A stretch of DNA of 64,000 bases from NCBI RefSeq assembly GCF_030997045.1, contig NZ_CP116899.1, positions 930,001 through 994,000 of the forward strand, read 5' to 3'. Below, piece by piece: positions 26,733 through 34,913 of the stretch. Both the position numbers and the translations under genes were made by a program. This DNA comes from Microbulbifer sp. TB1203 (GTDB lineage Bacteria; Pseudomonadota; Gammaproteobacteria; Pseudomonadales; Cellvibrionaceae). Below the pieces are notes generated by a model. The model was given only the letters and a program-made list of their open reading frames with translations. It had not been told where the DNA came from and did no database searches. Positions within the stretch are counted from its first letter, which is position 1, and each line of letters begins with the position of its first letter.

Positions 26733-27671
26733 CTACAGCCTCAGCCGCTTCGCCACCCAGGTCAGCATTTTCTCAATCTTGCTTACAGGGCGGACAATGA
26801 ACTTGTTCATTACCCGCTTTTCGGGTTCATTGCCAATTTCCGAAAGCGTCGCGTCAAGAAGCAGCAGGTCCTCCGGCAAAAGCGCCAGTCCGGCCTCCTC
26901 AGGCTGATAGCTGCTGCCCATCGGATAGTCCTGTCCCGGAGTGCGGGACATTTCGATATGGGTACCCATCAGCGCCGATATCCGATGGGTTTTTGAGAAG
27001 TCCACCAGACGCGCGATACTGGCCCGATAGCTGTCCCATTCCCTTATATACAGGCGCCCGGGATAGAAGGTATCCCCGCTCAACAGCCAGCGGGTGTGCG
27101 GGTCGTATACGGCAATACTGTCTTCCTTGTGACCCGGAAGAGGAAAAACGGTGAGCTTGCGGCCGCCCAGGTCGACGGTTGCGGTGCCGTTTGGCCAGTC
27201 CGTGAAACCGAAATACTTCTGTATCGAAGGGGCGCCCGGCTCCACCAGCGTCACACCGGGCTTTCCCCGGAACTGTGAATCACCGGCGGTATGGTCTCTA
27301 TGGCCGTGGGAGTGGGTGACCAGGAGCTTCAGTTCCCGCCCTGGTGCTGCCTGCTTGCGGCTGTCGATCAGGCGTTGGAGGGTCTCATAGAGGGGAAACT
27401 GCCCGGCGTCTTCGGTGGCACCGGTGTCCTGGACGAATACCGTATGTTCGCCGAACAGTACGTAGATAAACGGTGCTTCGGAGTCCAGGCATTTGTTCTG
27501 GCGCAGGATATAGCTCGATTCGTCGTACCGGAGTGTTTCTATCGCCGGGTCCGTATTGGTGGCACAGTCTTCCGATCCGTGGATCCATATGTGCCTGTTG
27601 ATTTTCTCCACCGTACCGGCGTGGGCGGAGAGTATGGACGTGGCCAGTATGATGGTTGCCAGGTACTTCAT
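26733..27671 (-). CDS. secreted metallo-beta-lactamase-fold hydrolase
   Basis: 312 residues with a signal peptide cleaved near SAHAG (about residue 18). The zinc motif THSHGHRDHTAG has H120, H122, H124, D126 and H127 in the HxHxDH arrangement (the spacing is H-S-H-G-H-R-D-H). LPGHKEDSIAVYD and LSGDTFYPGRLYI supply the later His and Asp ligands, and TH of MGTHIEM the last His. The substrate is unknown. Periplasmic location follows from the signal. The C-terminal 50 residues are helical and basic. Divergent or unrelated neighbours give no pathway clue. Confidence 0.82.
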   Translation of the reverse strand: MKYLATIILATSILSAHAGTVEKINRHIWIHGSEDCATNTDPAIETLRYDESSYILRQNKCLDSEAPFIYVLFGEHTVFVQDTGATEDAGQFPLYETLQRLIDSRKQAAPGRELKLLVTHSHGHRDHTAGDSQFRGKPGVTLVEPGAPSIQKYFGFTDWPNGTATVDLGGRKLTVFPLPGHKEDSIAVYDPHTRWLLSGDTFYPGRLYIREWDSYRASIARLVDFSKTHRISALMGTHIEMSRTPGQDYPMGSSYQPEEAGLALLPEDLLLLDATLSEIGNEPEKRVMNKFIVRPVSKIEKMLTWVAKRLRL

Positions 27672-27732
27672 ATCGGTCCCTCGTTGTTTTTATATACGGT
27701 TCGTGCGGCGTCGGATATTTTCAGGAGCGGGG

Positions 27733-28233
27733 TTATTCCTGGTATCGGATATCCACCACATAGTAGGTTACCCGCTTTTCCCCCATATGGATATTCACCT
27801 CGTCGTCCAGCCGACGCCCGAGCAGGGCACGGGCCACCGGGGAATCCATGGAAATCAATCCCTGCTTTACATCGAACTCGTCCGGGCCGACGATACGGTA
27901 GGTGAGGGTGTTGCCGTCGTCATTCTCAATGGTGACCCAGGCGCCGAAAAAGATTTTCTCCCGGTCGTCCGGAATGCGGTCCACCACGGTGACTTCTTCC
28001 AGCCGCTTGGTGAGAAAGCGCACCCGGCTGTCAATCTCGCGCAGTCGCTTCTTGCCGTAGATATAGTCGGCGTTTTCCGAGCGGTCGCCGAGTTTGGCCG
28101 CCTCGCTCACCGCTTGCGTGACCCGCGGACGCTCCACTTCCCAAAGGTGTTTCACTTCCGCGCGCAGCCGCGCGGCACCTTCGGGGGTGATATAGCGGGA
28201 ACCGCGCGGGCGCGGTGGTCTCCATCTTCCCAT
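27733..28233 (-). CDS. greB: transcription elongation factor GreB
   Basis: 166 residues. It starts MGRWRPPRPRGSRYITPEG, typical of GreB. The coiled-coil domain has the acidic tip segment SEAAKLGDRSENADYIYGKKR, whose Asp and Glu stimulate RNA cleavage by backtracked RNA polymerase. The C-terminal FKBP-like domain ends VTYYVVDIRYQE. The Arg/Pro-rich N-terminus and SRYIT distinguish it from GreA. It begins four bases after the stop of the upstream S9 peptidase gene, so the two are probably one transcript. Confidence 0.95.
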   Translation of the reverse strand: MGRWRPPRPRGSRYITPEGAARLRAEVKHLWEVERPRVTQAVSEAAKLGDRSENADYIYGKKRLREIDSRVRFLTKRLEEVTVVDRIPDDREKIFFGAWVTIENDDGNTLTYRIVGPDEFDVKQGLISMDSPVARALLGRRLDDEVNIHMGEKRVTYYVVDIRYQE

Positions 28234-28237
28234 CGGC

Positions 28238-30187
28238 TTATTCCAGGTTCTCTATGGTAATGCCGGGCCCCGGTTCGGGCAGTTGGAAATTGAATACGCG
28301 GCTGTAGAATTCCAACTCGCCCTCCAGCGCCATCCTGATACTGTCGCCGCCGCGGAAGCCGTGGCCCTCGCTGGGGAAGGTGATATAGGCCACGGGAATA
28401 CCCTGTTGCTTGAGGGCGTTGACCATGGTTTCCGCCTGGCTTGGGGGTACCACTTTGTCCTCCAGGCCCTGGAAGAAAATTACCGGGCAATTCAGCTGAT
28501 CGACATAATTGATCGGCGAGCGCTCGCGGTAGGTATCCTCCGTCTCGGGCCAGGGGCCCACCAGCTTGTCCAGGTAGCGGGATTCGAATTTGTGAGTGTC
28601 CCGCGCCAGGGTGGTGAGGTCGCCGATGCCGTAGTGGCTGGCACCGGCCTTGAAAGTACTGTGGAAGGTGAGGGCGGCCAGCACTGTGTAGCCGCCGGCG
28701 CTGCCACCCTTGATCAGCAGCCGTTCCGGGTCGGCCAGGTCTTTGGCCACCAGGTATTCAGCGCCGGCACAGACGTCCTCCACGTCAAGGACGCCCCAGA
28801 GGCCCTTCAGGCGCTCGCGGTATTTGCGGCCGTAGCCGGTGCTGCCGGAGTAGTCTACATCGAGGATGGCGAAGCCCCGGCTGGTCCAGTACTGAACCTT
28901 CAGGTTCAGTCCCGCTGAAGTGGCGCCGGTGGGGCCGCCGTGGCTGAATACGATCAGCGGCGGTTTTTCGCCCTCTGGCGCCTGAAAATCGGGATTGTTG
29001 GGCGGGTAGTAAAAGGCGTGCACCTGCCGTTCGCCCGCGGGGAACTCGATGGCCTGGGCCTGGGAAAAAATCCCGCTATCCAATCGGCTGCGGTTACTGC
29101 TGGCAATGGTTTCAAAGTTTTTCTTGTGATTGTCGTAGGCAATTACCGCAGGGAACCTGTCGGCGCCGGCACCTACAAATACTGCCCTGTGGCTCTCACA
29201 GCGCACGCCCTCGATATCACAGAAGGGCTGCTCAAGGATTTCGTGGCTGCGGTCTTCCAGGTCGATGGTGGCCAGGTGCCAGCGGCCGTTTTCGGTAAAG
29301 GTGCAGAGGATTTCGTCGGAGGTGAGAAATCCGTAGGTGGACATGCTGAACACCCATTGGGGTGTAGCGAACTCCGCGTTTTTTTCCCACAGCGGTTTCT
29401 CTTCCCCCTGGCGGTAAATATTCCACCAGTTGTTCCGGTCGGAGACGTAAAACAACTCGCCCTCCGGGGACCACTGGGGCTGGAATATGGATTCCTCTCC
29501 ACCACCGGCGACCACTTTCACTGTTCCCGGCCGGCCGCTGTCGTCCAGCTCTGCCAGGCAGAGCTCAGTGGCGTCCCAGGGCATGTCGGGATGAGACCAG
29601 CGCAGGAAGCTGAACCGCATGCCATTGGGGCTGAGGCTCGGATTGGAATAGAAATCCGCGCCCTCGGCGAGAATGCGCGGCGGGTTTTTCTCCGGGGCTT
29701 CCAGGTGGATGGCGACAATGCGGGCTATCGCCTCTCCGCCATTCGCTTCCGGGGAGCCGTCTTCCTGCACGCAGAGCAGCTGTTTGCGCCGGCGGTCGAG
29801 GAACAGGTCCGCGTGGCGGTAGGGGCCTTCGGGGGTAATCGCCTCGGGCACCTGGCTGTCCAGATCCATGCGGTAGATGCGCTGGTCGTCGGCGAGGACG
29901 AAATAGGCGGTGTTATCGCCAATCAGGTAACTGGCGCCCCCGTACTCGTGGGCTTTCGAGCGCACACTCAGCGGGGCGGGAGTGATATCCCTGCGCCCAT
30001 CCTTCGGACAGTGCCGGACCAGTACCGAGCGCCCTTTTTCCGCCGGGCGGGATTCCAGCCAGTAGGTGCAACCGTCCACCAGCCTGGGTTCGCTCAGGCG
30101 CACACTGTCCTGTACCAGCAGGTCGACGCTGATCTGCGATTTCCAACTGCCGTAAGGGGCCACTTTCTTTTCCGGGGCGTCGCTCAT
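28238..30187 (-). CDS. S9 family prolyl oligopeptidase-type peptidase
   Basis: 649 residues, without a signal peptide, so probably cytoplasmic. The first about 370 residues form the beta-propeller (repeated blade-like segments such as QPQWSPEGELFYVSDRNNWW). The alpha/beta-hydrolase domain carries IVFSHGGPTGAT for the oxyanion region, the nucleophile Ser496 in IKGGSAGGYT, Asp in QGLEDKVVPP and His in FPSEGHGF. It resembles acylaminoacyl and dipeptidyl peptidases. Specificity cannot be read from sequence. I start at MSDAPEKKVAPYGSWKSQ because the longer reading extends into the spacer. greB follows directly. Confidence 0.88.
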   Translation of the reverse strand: MSDAPEKKVAPYGSWKSQISVDLLVQDSVRLSEPRLVDGCTYWLESRPAEKGRSVLVRHCPKDGRRDITPAPLSVRSKAHEYGGASYLIGDNTAYFVLADDQRIYRMDLDSQVPEAITPEGPYRHADLFLDRRRKQLLCVQEDGSPEANGGEAIARIVAIHLEAPEKNPPRILAEGADFYSNPSLSPNGMRFSFLRWSHPDMPWDATELCLAELDDSGRPGTVKVVAGGGEESIFQPQWSPEGELFYVSDRNNWWNIYRQGEEKPLWEKNAEFATPQWVFSMSTYGFLTSDEILCTFTENGRWHLATIDLEDRSHEILEQPFCDIEGVRCESHRAVFVGAGADRFPAVIAYDNHKKNFETIASSNRSRLDSGIFSQAQAIEFPAGERQVHAFYYPPNNPDFQAPEGEKPPLIVFSHGGPTGATSAGLNLKVQYWTSRGFAILDVDYSGSTGYGRKYRERLKGLWGVLDVEDVCAGAEYLVAKDLADPERLLIKGGSAGGYTVLAALTFHSTFKAGASHYGIGDLTTLARDTHKFESRYLDKLVGPWPETEDTYRERSPINYVDQLNCPVIFFQGLEDKVVPPSQAETMVNALKQQGIPVAYITFPSEGHGFRGGDSIRMALEGELEFYSRVFNFQLPEPGPGITIENLE

Positions 30188-30514
30188 GGGCGGAGTTTCC
30201 TTTCTCTTCATTCCTCTCTTGGTAGCCGCGCATTTTGCCGATTGCAACAAGGGGGCACAAGCGCGCCTGGGTCCGCTGCGAGTTCTGTTGGAGTGGCGCC
30301 CAATGGACCAAGTACTGCGGGGGCTTCGCGCCAGGGTGGGATAATTGAGACGCCGTTCACGCACCAGTCGTGCACGCATCCACCCTTTATCCCCGTTCTA
30401 TCAATTTCGCATCGCCGGTGAGAACCAGTGCGCGCCGCGCCGCGCGGTAATCTTTTACGCTCCGCCAACCTTACCAATACCGCCGATTTTCCAGCTGACC
30501 CACTGGGGTGAACT

Positions 30515-33019
30515 ATGTCCGGCCAGCAAATGTTCCAGATTGTTTCCGCGGGAAAAACCCTGCGCGCCAAATCGCCGGCGCAGGTGTTGCAGGATGCGGC
30601 GGCGGCCTTCTCAGTGCCTGTTCCCCAGGCTCGCAGACTGCTGCTCAAGGGCTGGGTGATCAAGGACCAGCTCTCCTCCAAGCAGGTACTGGAATACCGT
30701 GCGCGCCTGCAACAGGTCGGCCTGCGCGTGGAGGTCCACCCGGCGGGCAAGTTCGACAATCGCGCGTTGCTGGCCAAGCTGCAATTTGCCGAGAAGCGCC
30801 GCGAGCAACCATCCAAAACGGACACGGACAATCGAACGGAGAGAAAGGAGAGAAATGCGCAAGTCGCCAGGTTACCGACGGCGGTTGCCGAGGCAAAACC
30901 CGCTGCCGCCGCCAATGGCAAGGCGAGGACCCAGTTGGAGTCCCTGTTCGGCGACTTGCCGGCAACGCCAGGTGAATCCTCCGCGGATCGGGCCCAGTTG
31001 GTTCTGGGCGTGCTGTTGGCCGCCCTGGTGCCGGGGATTTTTGTCCTGTTTGCGGCCCTGTGTGTATACAGCGCCGCCCGCGCGCTCTGGCAAATTCCGC
31101 AGGCAATGATAGCCGGAGAGTTTAGCGCTTTCGTTCTATTGGGCAGCATGTTGTCGCTGGGATTGATCGCCGCACTCGCGGCTCTGCTGCTCTGGCCTTT
31201 TTTTACCGCTGGGCGTTTTGCCGCGGAGTTTGAAGTGGCGTCGCTGCCACTGTCGAGAGATGGTGCGCCGGGCCTTCATCTGCTGCTGAGGGTTTTGGCG
31301 GAGAAGACCGGGTTGCCGCAAGTGAGCCAGCTGTCGGTTTCTGCCGGTGCCGAGGTGATGGCCGAGCCGACGCCGGAAGATATCAAGGCGCAGCAGTTAC
31401 CGCTGCGCCTGGGCCTGGGCGCGGTGTGCACACTGTCCGGCAATGAACTACTGGCAATGGTGGCCCGCGCCCTCGGCGGCTACAAGGGAAAACTGCGGGG
31501 GATCACCGCTTGGCTGGTTCGGGATATTGCCAGACGATTGCAGTGGATGCAGTGGGCGCTGGAGAACGAGCGCAGTGCGGTGTCGCCCGGCGGGCAGGTG
31601 GCGCCGCCGTTGAAGCCGCTGCACCGTTTACTGACGCTGGGAGGGCGCGCCGCCATTCCCCTGGTGGACAAGCTGCTCGATCTGCACCGTAGCCTCACCG
31701 GGCCCACCGCGCGACTGCTGGAGCGTCAGGGGGATGCCTGGGCGGCGCAGATCATCGGCAGCGAGGCCTTCGCGCCCTTTGCCGACAAATGGCATCAGCT
31801 GGTGCACGCGGAGCTGGTGGTGGCGGAAGTGAACCGGGAGGCTTCCCTGTCCGGTCAGCGGCTGACAGATTATCCCGACGCCATTGCCTGGACACTGCGC
31901 AACCTGGACCGGGAAACCCGCTCGAATATCGAACTGGCGATGGCGCAGGCCTCGGATTCCTGGGACTGGACCCAGGCCGCGGACAACGAGCGCATCGCCT
32001 GGGCCGAGGAACTGTCCCTGGCACCCCTGGTGCAGCAGGATTTTTCGGTACAGAAACTCTTTGCCGATTTTGGCGCACTTTGCAGTTCCGCCAGCGCAGC
32101 GGTTGCCGCGAAGGACAGCCGGGCGGTGGATAACATCCGCTTGCTGTGCGCCAGCAAGGAGTCCGAACAGGCGCAGCAGGTGTTGGCCGAGTATTTCAAC
32201 CAGCTGCCGCCGCGCCGCTTTTTACCGCTGGAGCTACCCGCGAACGGGGAACTGCAGGCCATGGATTTGCAGCAGGCCATCGACTGGCTGCGGGGCAAGC
32301 TGGTGGAGCTGCGGGAGCAGGAACGCCGCCTGGACGACCTGCAACTGCGCGAAGCGGCCATGCAATTGGGGGCGGCGCTGGTCAGGGCCCAGGTAAAAAT
32401 CGAGCCGGAGGCATTCTTCCTGTCGGGGGCCACCCCCGCGGTGGCGGATGAGAGCCTGCGGGACAACCGCAGCCGTCGCGAGGAACTGCAGCGGCAGCGG
32501 AGGGAGATTTTCAGTGTTTTCTACCTGCGCATCACCCGCACGCTGGAATCCATGCCCGCCGCGGAGCAGAGGGAGCTACAACGCCGTCTGGAACAATTGT
32601 CCGCCTACCGCCCGCTGGCGGCGAGACTGGAAAAGCTCGACGCCTACGGCGATATCTTCGGCCTGATGATCGACCGCCTGTCGCTGGACGGCAGCCAGCG
32701 GGAACTGCTGCAGAAATTCTATGCCCTGGCTGCCGGCGAGTTGCGGACTCTGTGCGAAGCGGCGGGCAATACCGCCGTTCTGCGCGAGAGCGGGCTGCCG
32801 CAAATGCTGGAGGAGCGCATCGGTTCCAGCCAGGTGCCGGAACTGCCGGCGGACCGGCAGCGGTTGCGGGATACGCTGCAGGCGTTGGAACTCAAATGTA
32901 AAAACGCCAGCGCCGCGGTGTGCGAACACTACCGCATCCAGCTGGCGCAGCTGTTGCAGCCCTGCCTGGATCGGGAGCGGGCCCTCAGGGTGAGACCCCT
33001 GCGGCTGGTAAAAATGTAG
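30515..33019 (+). CDS. large membrane protein related to M48 peptidases but lacking the HEXXH motif
   Basis: 834 residues. Residues about 5-75 (MFQIVSAGKTL through VIKDQLSSKQVLEYRARLQQ) match a small domain with the pattern F-G-pVIK-L-A-Y-L-aG found N-terminal in other membrane proteins. A polar linker and two membrane helices (about 167-192 and 208-232) follow. Then comes an M48-like region in which the helix SGNELLAMVARALGGYKGK occupies the place of the HEXXH helix. The expected H-E-x-x-H reads R318-A-L-G-G322, so no zinc site is possible. AADNERIAWAEE resembles the family THPSDxDRI segment. The C-terminal half is coiled and Gln/Arg-rich. The TAG stop lies within a TGTAGGAGCGG repeat. I infer a pseudo-peptidase with a scaffold or regulatory role. 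Confidence 0.65.
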   Translation: MSGQQMFQIVSAGKTLRAKSPAQVLQDAAAAFSVPVPQARRLLLKGWVIKDQLSSKQVLEYRARLQQVGLRVEVHPAGKFDNRALLAKLQFAEKRREQPSKTDTDNRTERKERNAQVARLPTAVAEAKPAAAANGKARTQLESLFGDLPATPGESSADRAQLVLGVLLAALVPGIFVLFAALCVYSAARALWQIPQAMIAGEFSAFVLLGSMLSLGLIAALAALLLWPFFTAGRFAAEFEVASLPLSRDGAPGLHLLLRVLAEKTGLPQVSQLSVSAGAEVMAEPTPEDIKAQQLPLRLGLGAVCTLSGNELLAMVARALGGYKGKLRGITAWLVRDIARRLQWMQWALENERSAVSPGGQVAPPLKPLHRLLTLGGRAAIPLVDKLLDLHRSLTGPTARLLERQGDAWAAQIIGSEAFAPFADKWHQLVHAELVVAEVNREASLSGQRLTDYPDAIAWTLRNLDRETRSNIELAMAQASDSWDWTQAADNERIAWAEELSLAPLVQQDFSVQKLFADFGALCSSASAAVAAKDSRAVDNIRLLCASKESEQAQQVLAEYFNQLPPRRFLPLELPANGELQAMDLQQAIDWLRGKLVELREQERRLDDLQLREAAMQLGAALVRAQVKIEPEAFFLSGATPAVADESLRDNRSRREELQRQRREIFSVFYLRITRTLESMPAAEQRELQRRLEQLSAYRPLAARLEKLDAYGDIFGLMIDRLSLDGSQRELLQKFYALAAGELRTLCEAAGNTAVLRESGLPQMLEERIGSSQVPELPADRQRLRDTLQALELKCKNASAAVCEHYRIQLAQLLQPCLDRERALRVRPLRLVKM

Positions 33020-33136
33020 GAGCGGCCGTTGGCCGCGACCCCGGGAGCGCGGAGCTCCAGCTCCGCAACGGGCCGTAGGCCCGCAGTTGATTCGCGCCGT
33101 CCTCCCCGGAGGCTCCGGGGTTTTACCGCTCCTACA
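33015..33136. repeat. TGTAGGAGCGG-bounded palindromic repeat element
   Basis: TGTAGGAGCGG (33015-33025) and CCGCTCCTACA (33126-33136) are inverted ends. The interior has the GGAGCTCCAGCTCC hairpin, GGGCCGTAGGCCCGC and CCCCGGAGGCTCCGGGG. The left end contains the stop codon of the preceding gene (TAG 33017-33019). Confidence 0.85.
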
Positions 33137-33148
33137 CAAGAGTGAGGC

Positions 33149-33472
33149 TTATCCCCCTGCCAGTTTCACCTTGTGACCGCGCGCCTCCAACAGCTCCTTG
33201 ATCTCCGCCCGCTTGTCCCCCTGGATCTCGATTACCCCATCCTTGAGCGCGCCGCCGCAACCGCAGCGCTTTTTCATTTCCGCCAGCAGCAGCTTCAGCT
33301 CACTGTCAGTGCCCGGCAGGCCGCGCACGCAGGTGACGCCTTTACCCTTGCGCCCCTTGGTTTCCCGCTGGATGCGCACGATGCCGTCGCCCTCGCGGCG
33401 AGACTCCTGTTTCGGTTCCTCTTTGATGCGGCCGCGGTCGGTGGAATAGACCAGTCGGTTTTCTTTTGCCAT
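33149..33472 (-). CDS. yciH: SUI1-domain translation factor, YciH-type
   Basis: 107 residues. The C-terminal SUI1/eIF1-like domain reads KGVTCVRGLPGTDSEL, AEMKKRCGCGGALKDG and IEIQGDKRAEIKELLEARGH, the signature of bacterial YciH. The N-terminal about 35 residues are basic and probably disordered. The family can influence start-codon selection in vitro, but its physiological role in bacteria is not settled. Transcribed alone on the minus strand, convergent with the M48-like gene. Confidence 0.93.
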   Translation of the reverse strand: MAKENRLVYSTDRGRIKEEPKQESRREGDGIVRIQRETKGRKGKGVTCVRGLPGTDSELKLLLAEMKKRCGCGGALKDGVIEIQGDKRAEIKELLEARGHKVKLAGG

Positions 33473-33525
33473 ATCAACCTCCGCTTCGTTTGGCGGGATT
33501 CTGGGGGGTGACTTTGGCTTTGTCC

Positions 33526-33806
33526 AGTGTCCTGTCTCGTACTAAATGGTGACTTCAGCGGGCCGCTAAGCGGCCAGATGCAAGGCGCATTTGCGCCGGC
33601 ATAGTCATCTATGTAAAGCAAATGCAACGCCGCAGATGGCTGCTTAGCGGCCCGCCCGAAGGGAGCCCCCCCTCTTCACCTGGTAGAGAGGGTCCACAGC
33701 TGCGTTGCAGCTCTTGAAAATGGAATGACCATTCCCTGCGAGCTGCGCCTAACTGTGAACAATTTGGGGGACTCTGAAGTCACCATTTAGTATGAGACAG
33801 GACACT
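33526..33806. mobile_element. 281-bp MITE-like element with 33-bp terminal inverted repeats
   Basis: The ends AGTGTCCTGTCTCGTACTAA... (33526-33558) and ...TATGAGACAGGACACT (33774-33806) are reverse complements over 33 bases with a single mismatch. No open frame inside is plausible. An inner pair, GGGCCGCTAAGCGGCC and GCTTAGCGGCCCG, adds secondary structure. The size, long terminal repeats and lack of coding capacity fit a non-autonomous transposable element. I could not define a clear target-site duplication. It fills most of the 383-base gap between yciH and the potassium channel gene. Confidence 0.8.
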
Positions 33807-33855
33807 AGCGGGGCCCCTGCCGCAGCGCTATAGTTGGCCGCAAACGGGAGGAACC

Positions 33856-34674
33856 ATGGCATTGAGCGGAAGGCGGAAGTGGCTGAACGAGGTGATCTTC
33901 GGCACGGAGACACGGGCGGGGAGGATGTTCGATGTCTTCCTGATCTGGGCCATTCTGATCAGTGTGGCGCTGGTGCTGCTGGTGTCGGTACAGGAGATCG
34001 CCGTCCGCTACGGCGAGTTGTTTTTTATCCTGGAGTGGATATTCACCGGTCTGTTCACTATCGAATACCTGCTACGTATCTACTGCGCGGTCAACCGTCG
34101 CTCCTACGTTTTCAGCTTCTATGGTGTGGTGGACCTGCTGGCGATACTGCCCAGCTACCTGGCGCTGCTCCTGACCGGTGCTAGCACTTTGCTGGTGGTG
34201 CGCCTATTGCGGGTGCTGCGTATCTTCCGGATCCTGAAGCTGGCGCGCTACCTGCGCGATTCCAATCTGCTGATACAGGCCCTCTACCAATCGCGGCGCA
34301 AAATCATGGTGTTTTACATCGGTATGTTGGTGCTGTGTGTCATTTTCGGCTCTGTCATGTTTCTCGTCGAAGGACCGGTTCACGGTTTTACCAGCATCCC
34401 GAAGAGTATTTACTGGACCATCGTCACCATCACCACAGTGGGATTCGGCGATATCACGCCGCATACGGTTATCGGCCAGGCGATTGCGTCGCTCGCCATG
34501 CTGACCGGTTACGCCATTATCGCCGTACCCACCGGCATAGTGACCGCAGAACTGGCTCACGGACTGGGTAGGGAAAAAACCCTGCGCCGCTGCCACAACT
34601 GCAGCCGCGCCGGCCACGACAGCGATGCAGAGTACTGTAAGCACTGTGGTTATAAGCTGGAGGAGGTTGACTAG
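33856..34674 (+). CDS. voltage-gated-type potassium channel with C-terminal zinc ribbon
   Basis: 272 residues. Six membrane helices are predicted: S1 about 26-46, S2 56-76, S3 88-107, S4 112-134, S5 150-171 and S6 205-230. S4 carries regularly spaced arginines (RLLRVLRIFRILKLARYLR). The pore has TTVGFGD at 193-199, a K+ selectivity filter. After S6 the cytoplasmic tail ends in a short zinc-ribbon-like module, C246-x2-C249 and C261-x2-C264. That is unlike the RCK domain of E. coli Kch. Zinc or redox sensing by this tail is an inference. First gene of a potassium-transport region. Confidence 0.88.
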   Translation: MALSGRRKWLNEVIFGTETRAGRMFDVFLIWAILISVALVLLVSVQEIAVRYGELFFILEWIFTGLFTIEYLLRIYCAVNRRSYVFSFYGVVDLLAILPSYLALLLTGASTLLVVRLLRVLRIFRILKLARYLRDSNLLIQALYQSRRKIMVFYIGMLVLCVIFGSVMFLVEGPVHGFTSIPKSIYWTIVTITTVGFGDITPHTVIGQAIASLAMLTGYAIIAVPTGIVTAELAHGLGREKTLRRCHNCSRAGHDSDAEYCKHCGYKLEEVD

Positions 34675-34733
34675 AAACCTGCCCCCTGTGTCACTAGGAT
34701 CGCTCCACACCCGCCACCCATTACCCACAACGA

Positions 34734-34782
34734 TTTACGAAATCTTTACCTCTCCGTAAAACACCCCTCTGGATACTTTACG
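34734..34782 (+). promoter_or_regulatory. candidate KdpE operator
   Basis: TTTACG at 34734, TTTAC at 34745, the inverted CGTAAA at 34755 and TTTACG at 34777 recur at 10-22 base spacing just upstream of kdpF. The E. coli KdpE site is a T-rich TTTAtA/TTTAC-type repeat in the same position. The assignment is by resemblance and location only. Confidence 0.45.
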
Positions 34783-34830
34783 CCTCCCGCTCTTACCTTG
34801 GCGCCCTCGCAATCAACGAGGAGCGATAAC

Positions 34831-34911
34831 GTGGATTGGTTTCTGTTACTGACGGTGTTGGCACTGGCCGGCTATCTCTGTGTCGCGATGATCTGGCCGG
34901 AGAGGTTTTAG
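34831..34911 (+). CDS. kdpF: potassium-transporting ATPase small subunit KdpF
   Basis: 26 residues starting at GTG: a single membrane helix (WFLLLTVLALAGYLCVAMIW) followed by PERF. The terminal PE(R/K)F is the KdpF signature. AACGAGGAGCG precedes the GTG. It ends two bases before kdpA. KdpF stabilises the KdpABC complex in the inner membrane. Confidence 0.9.
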   Translation: MDWFLLLTVLALAGYLCVAMIWPERF

Positions 34912-34913
34912 CC

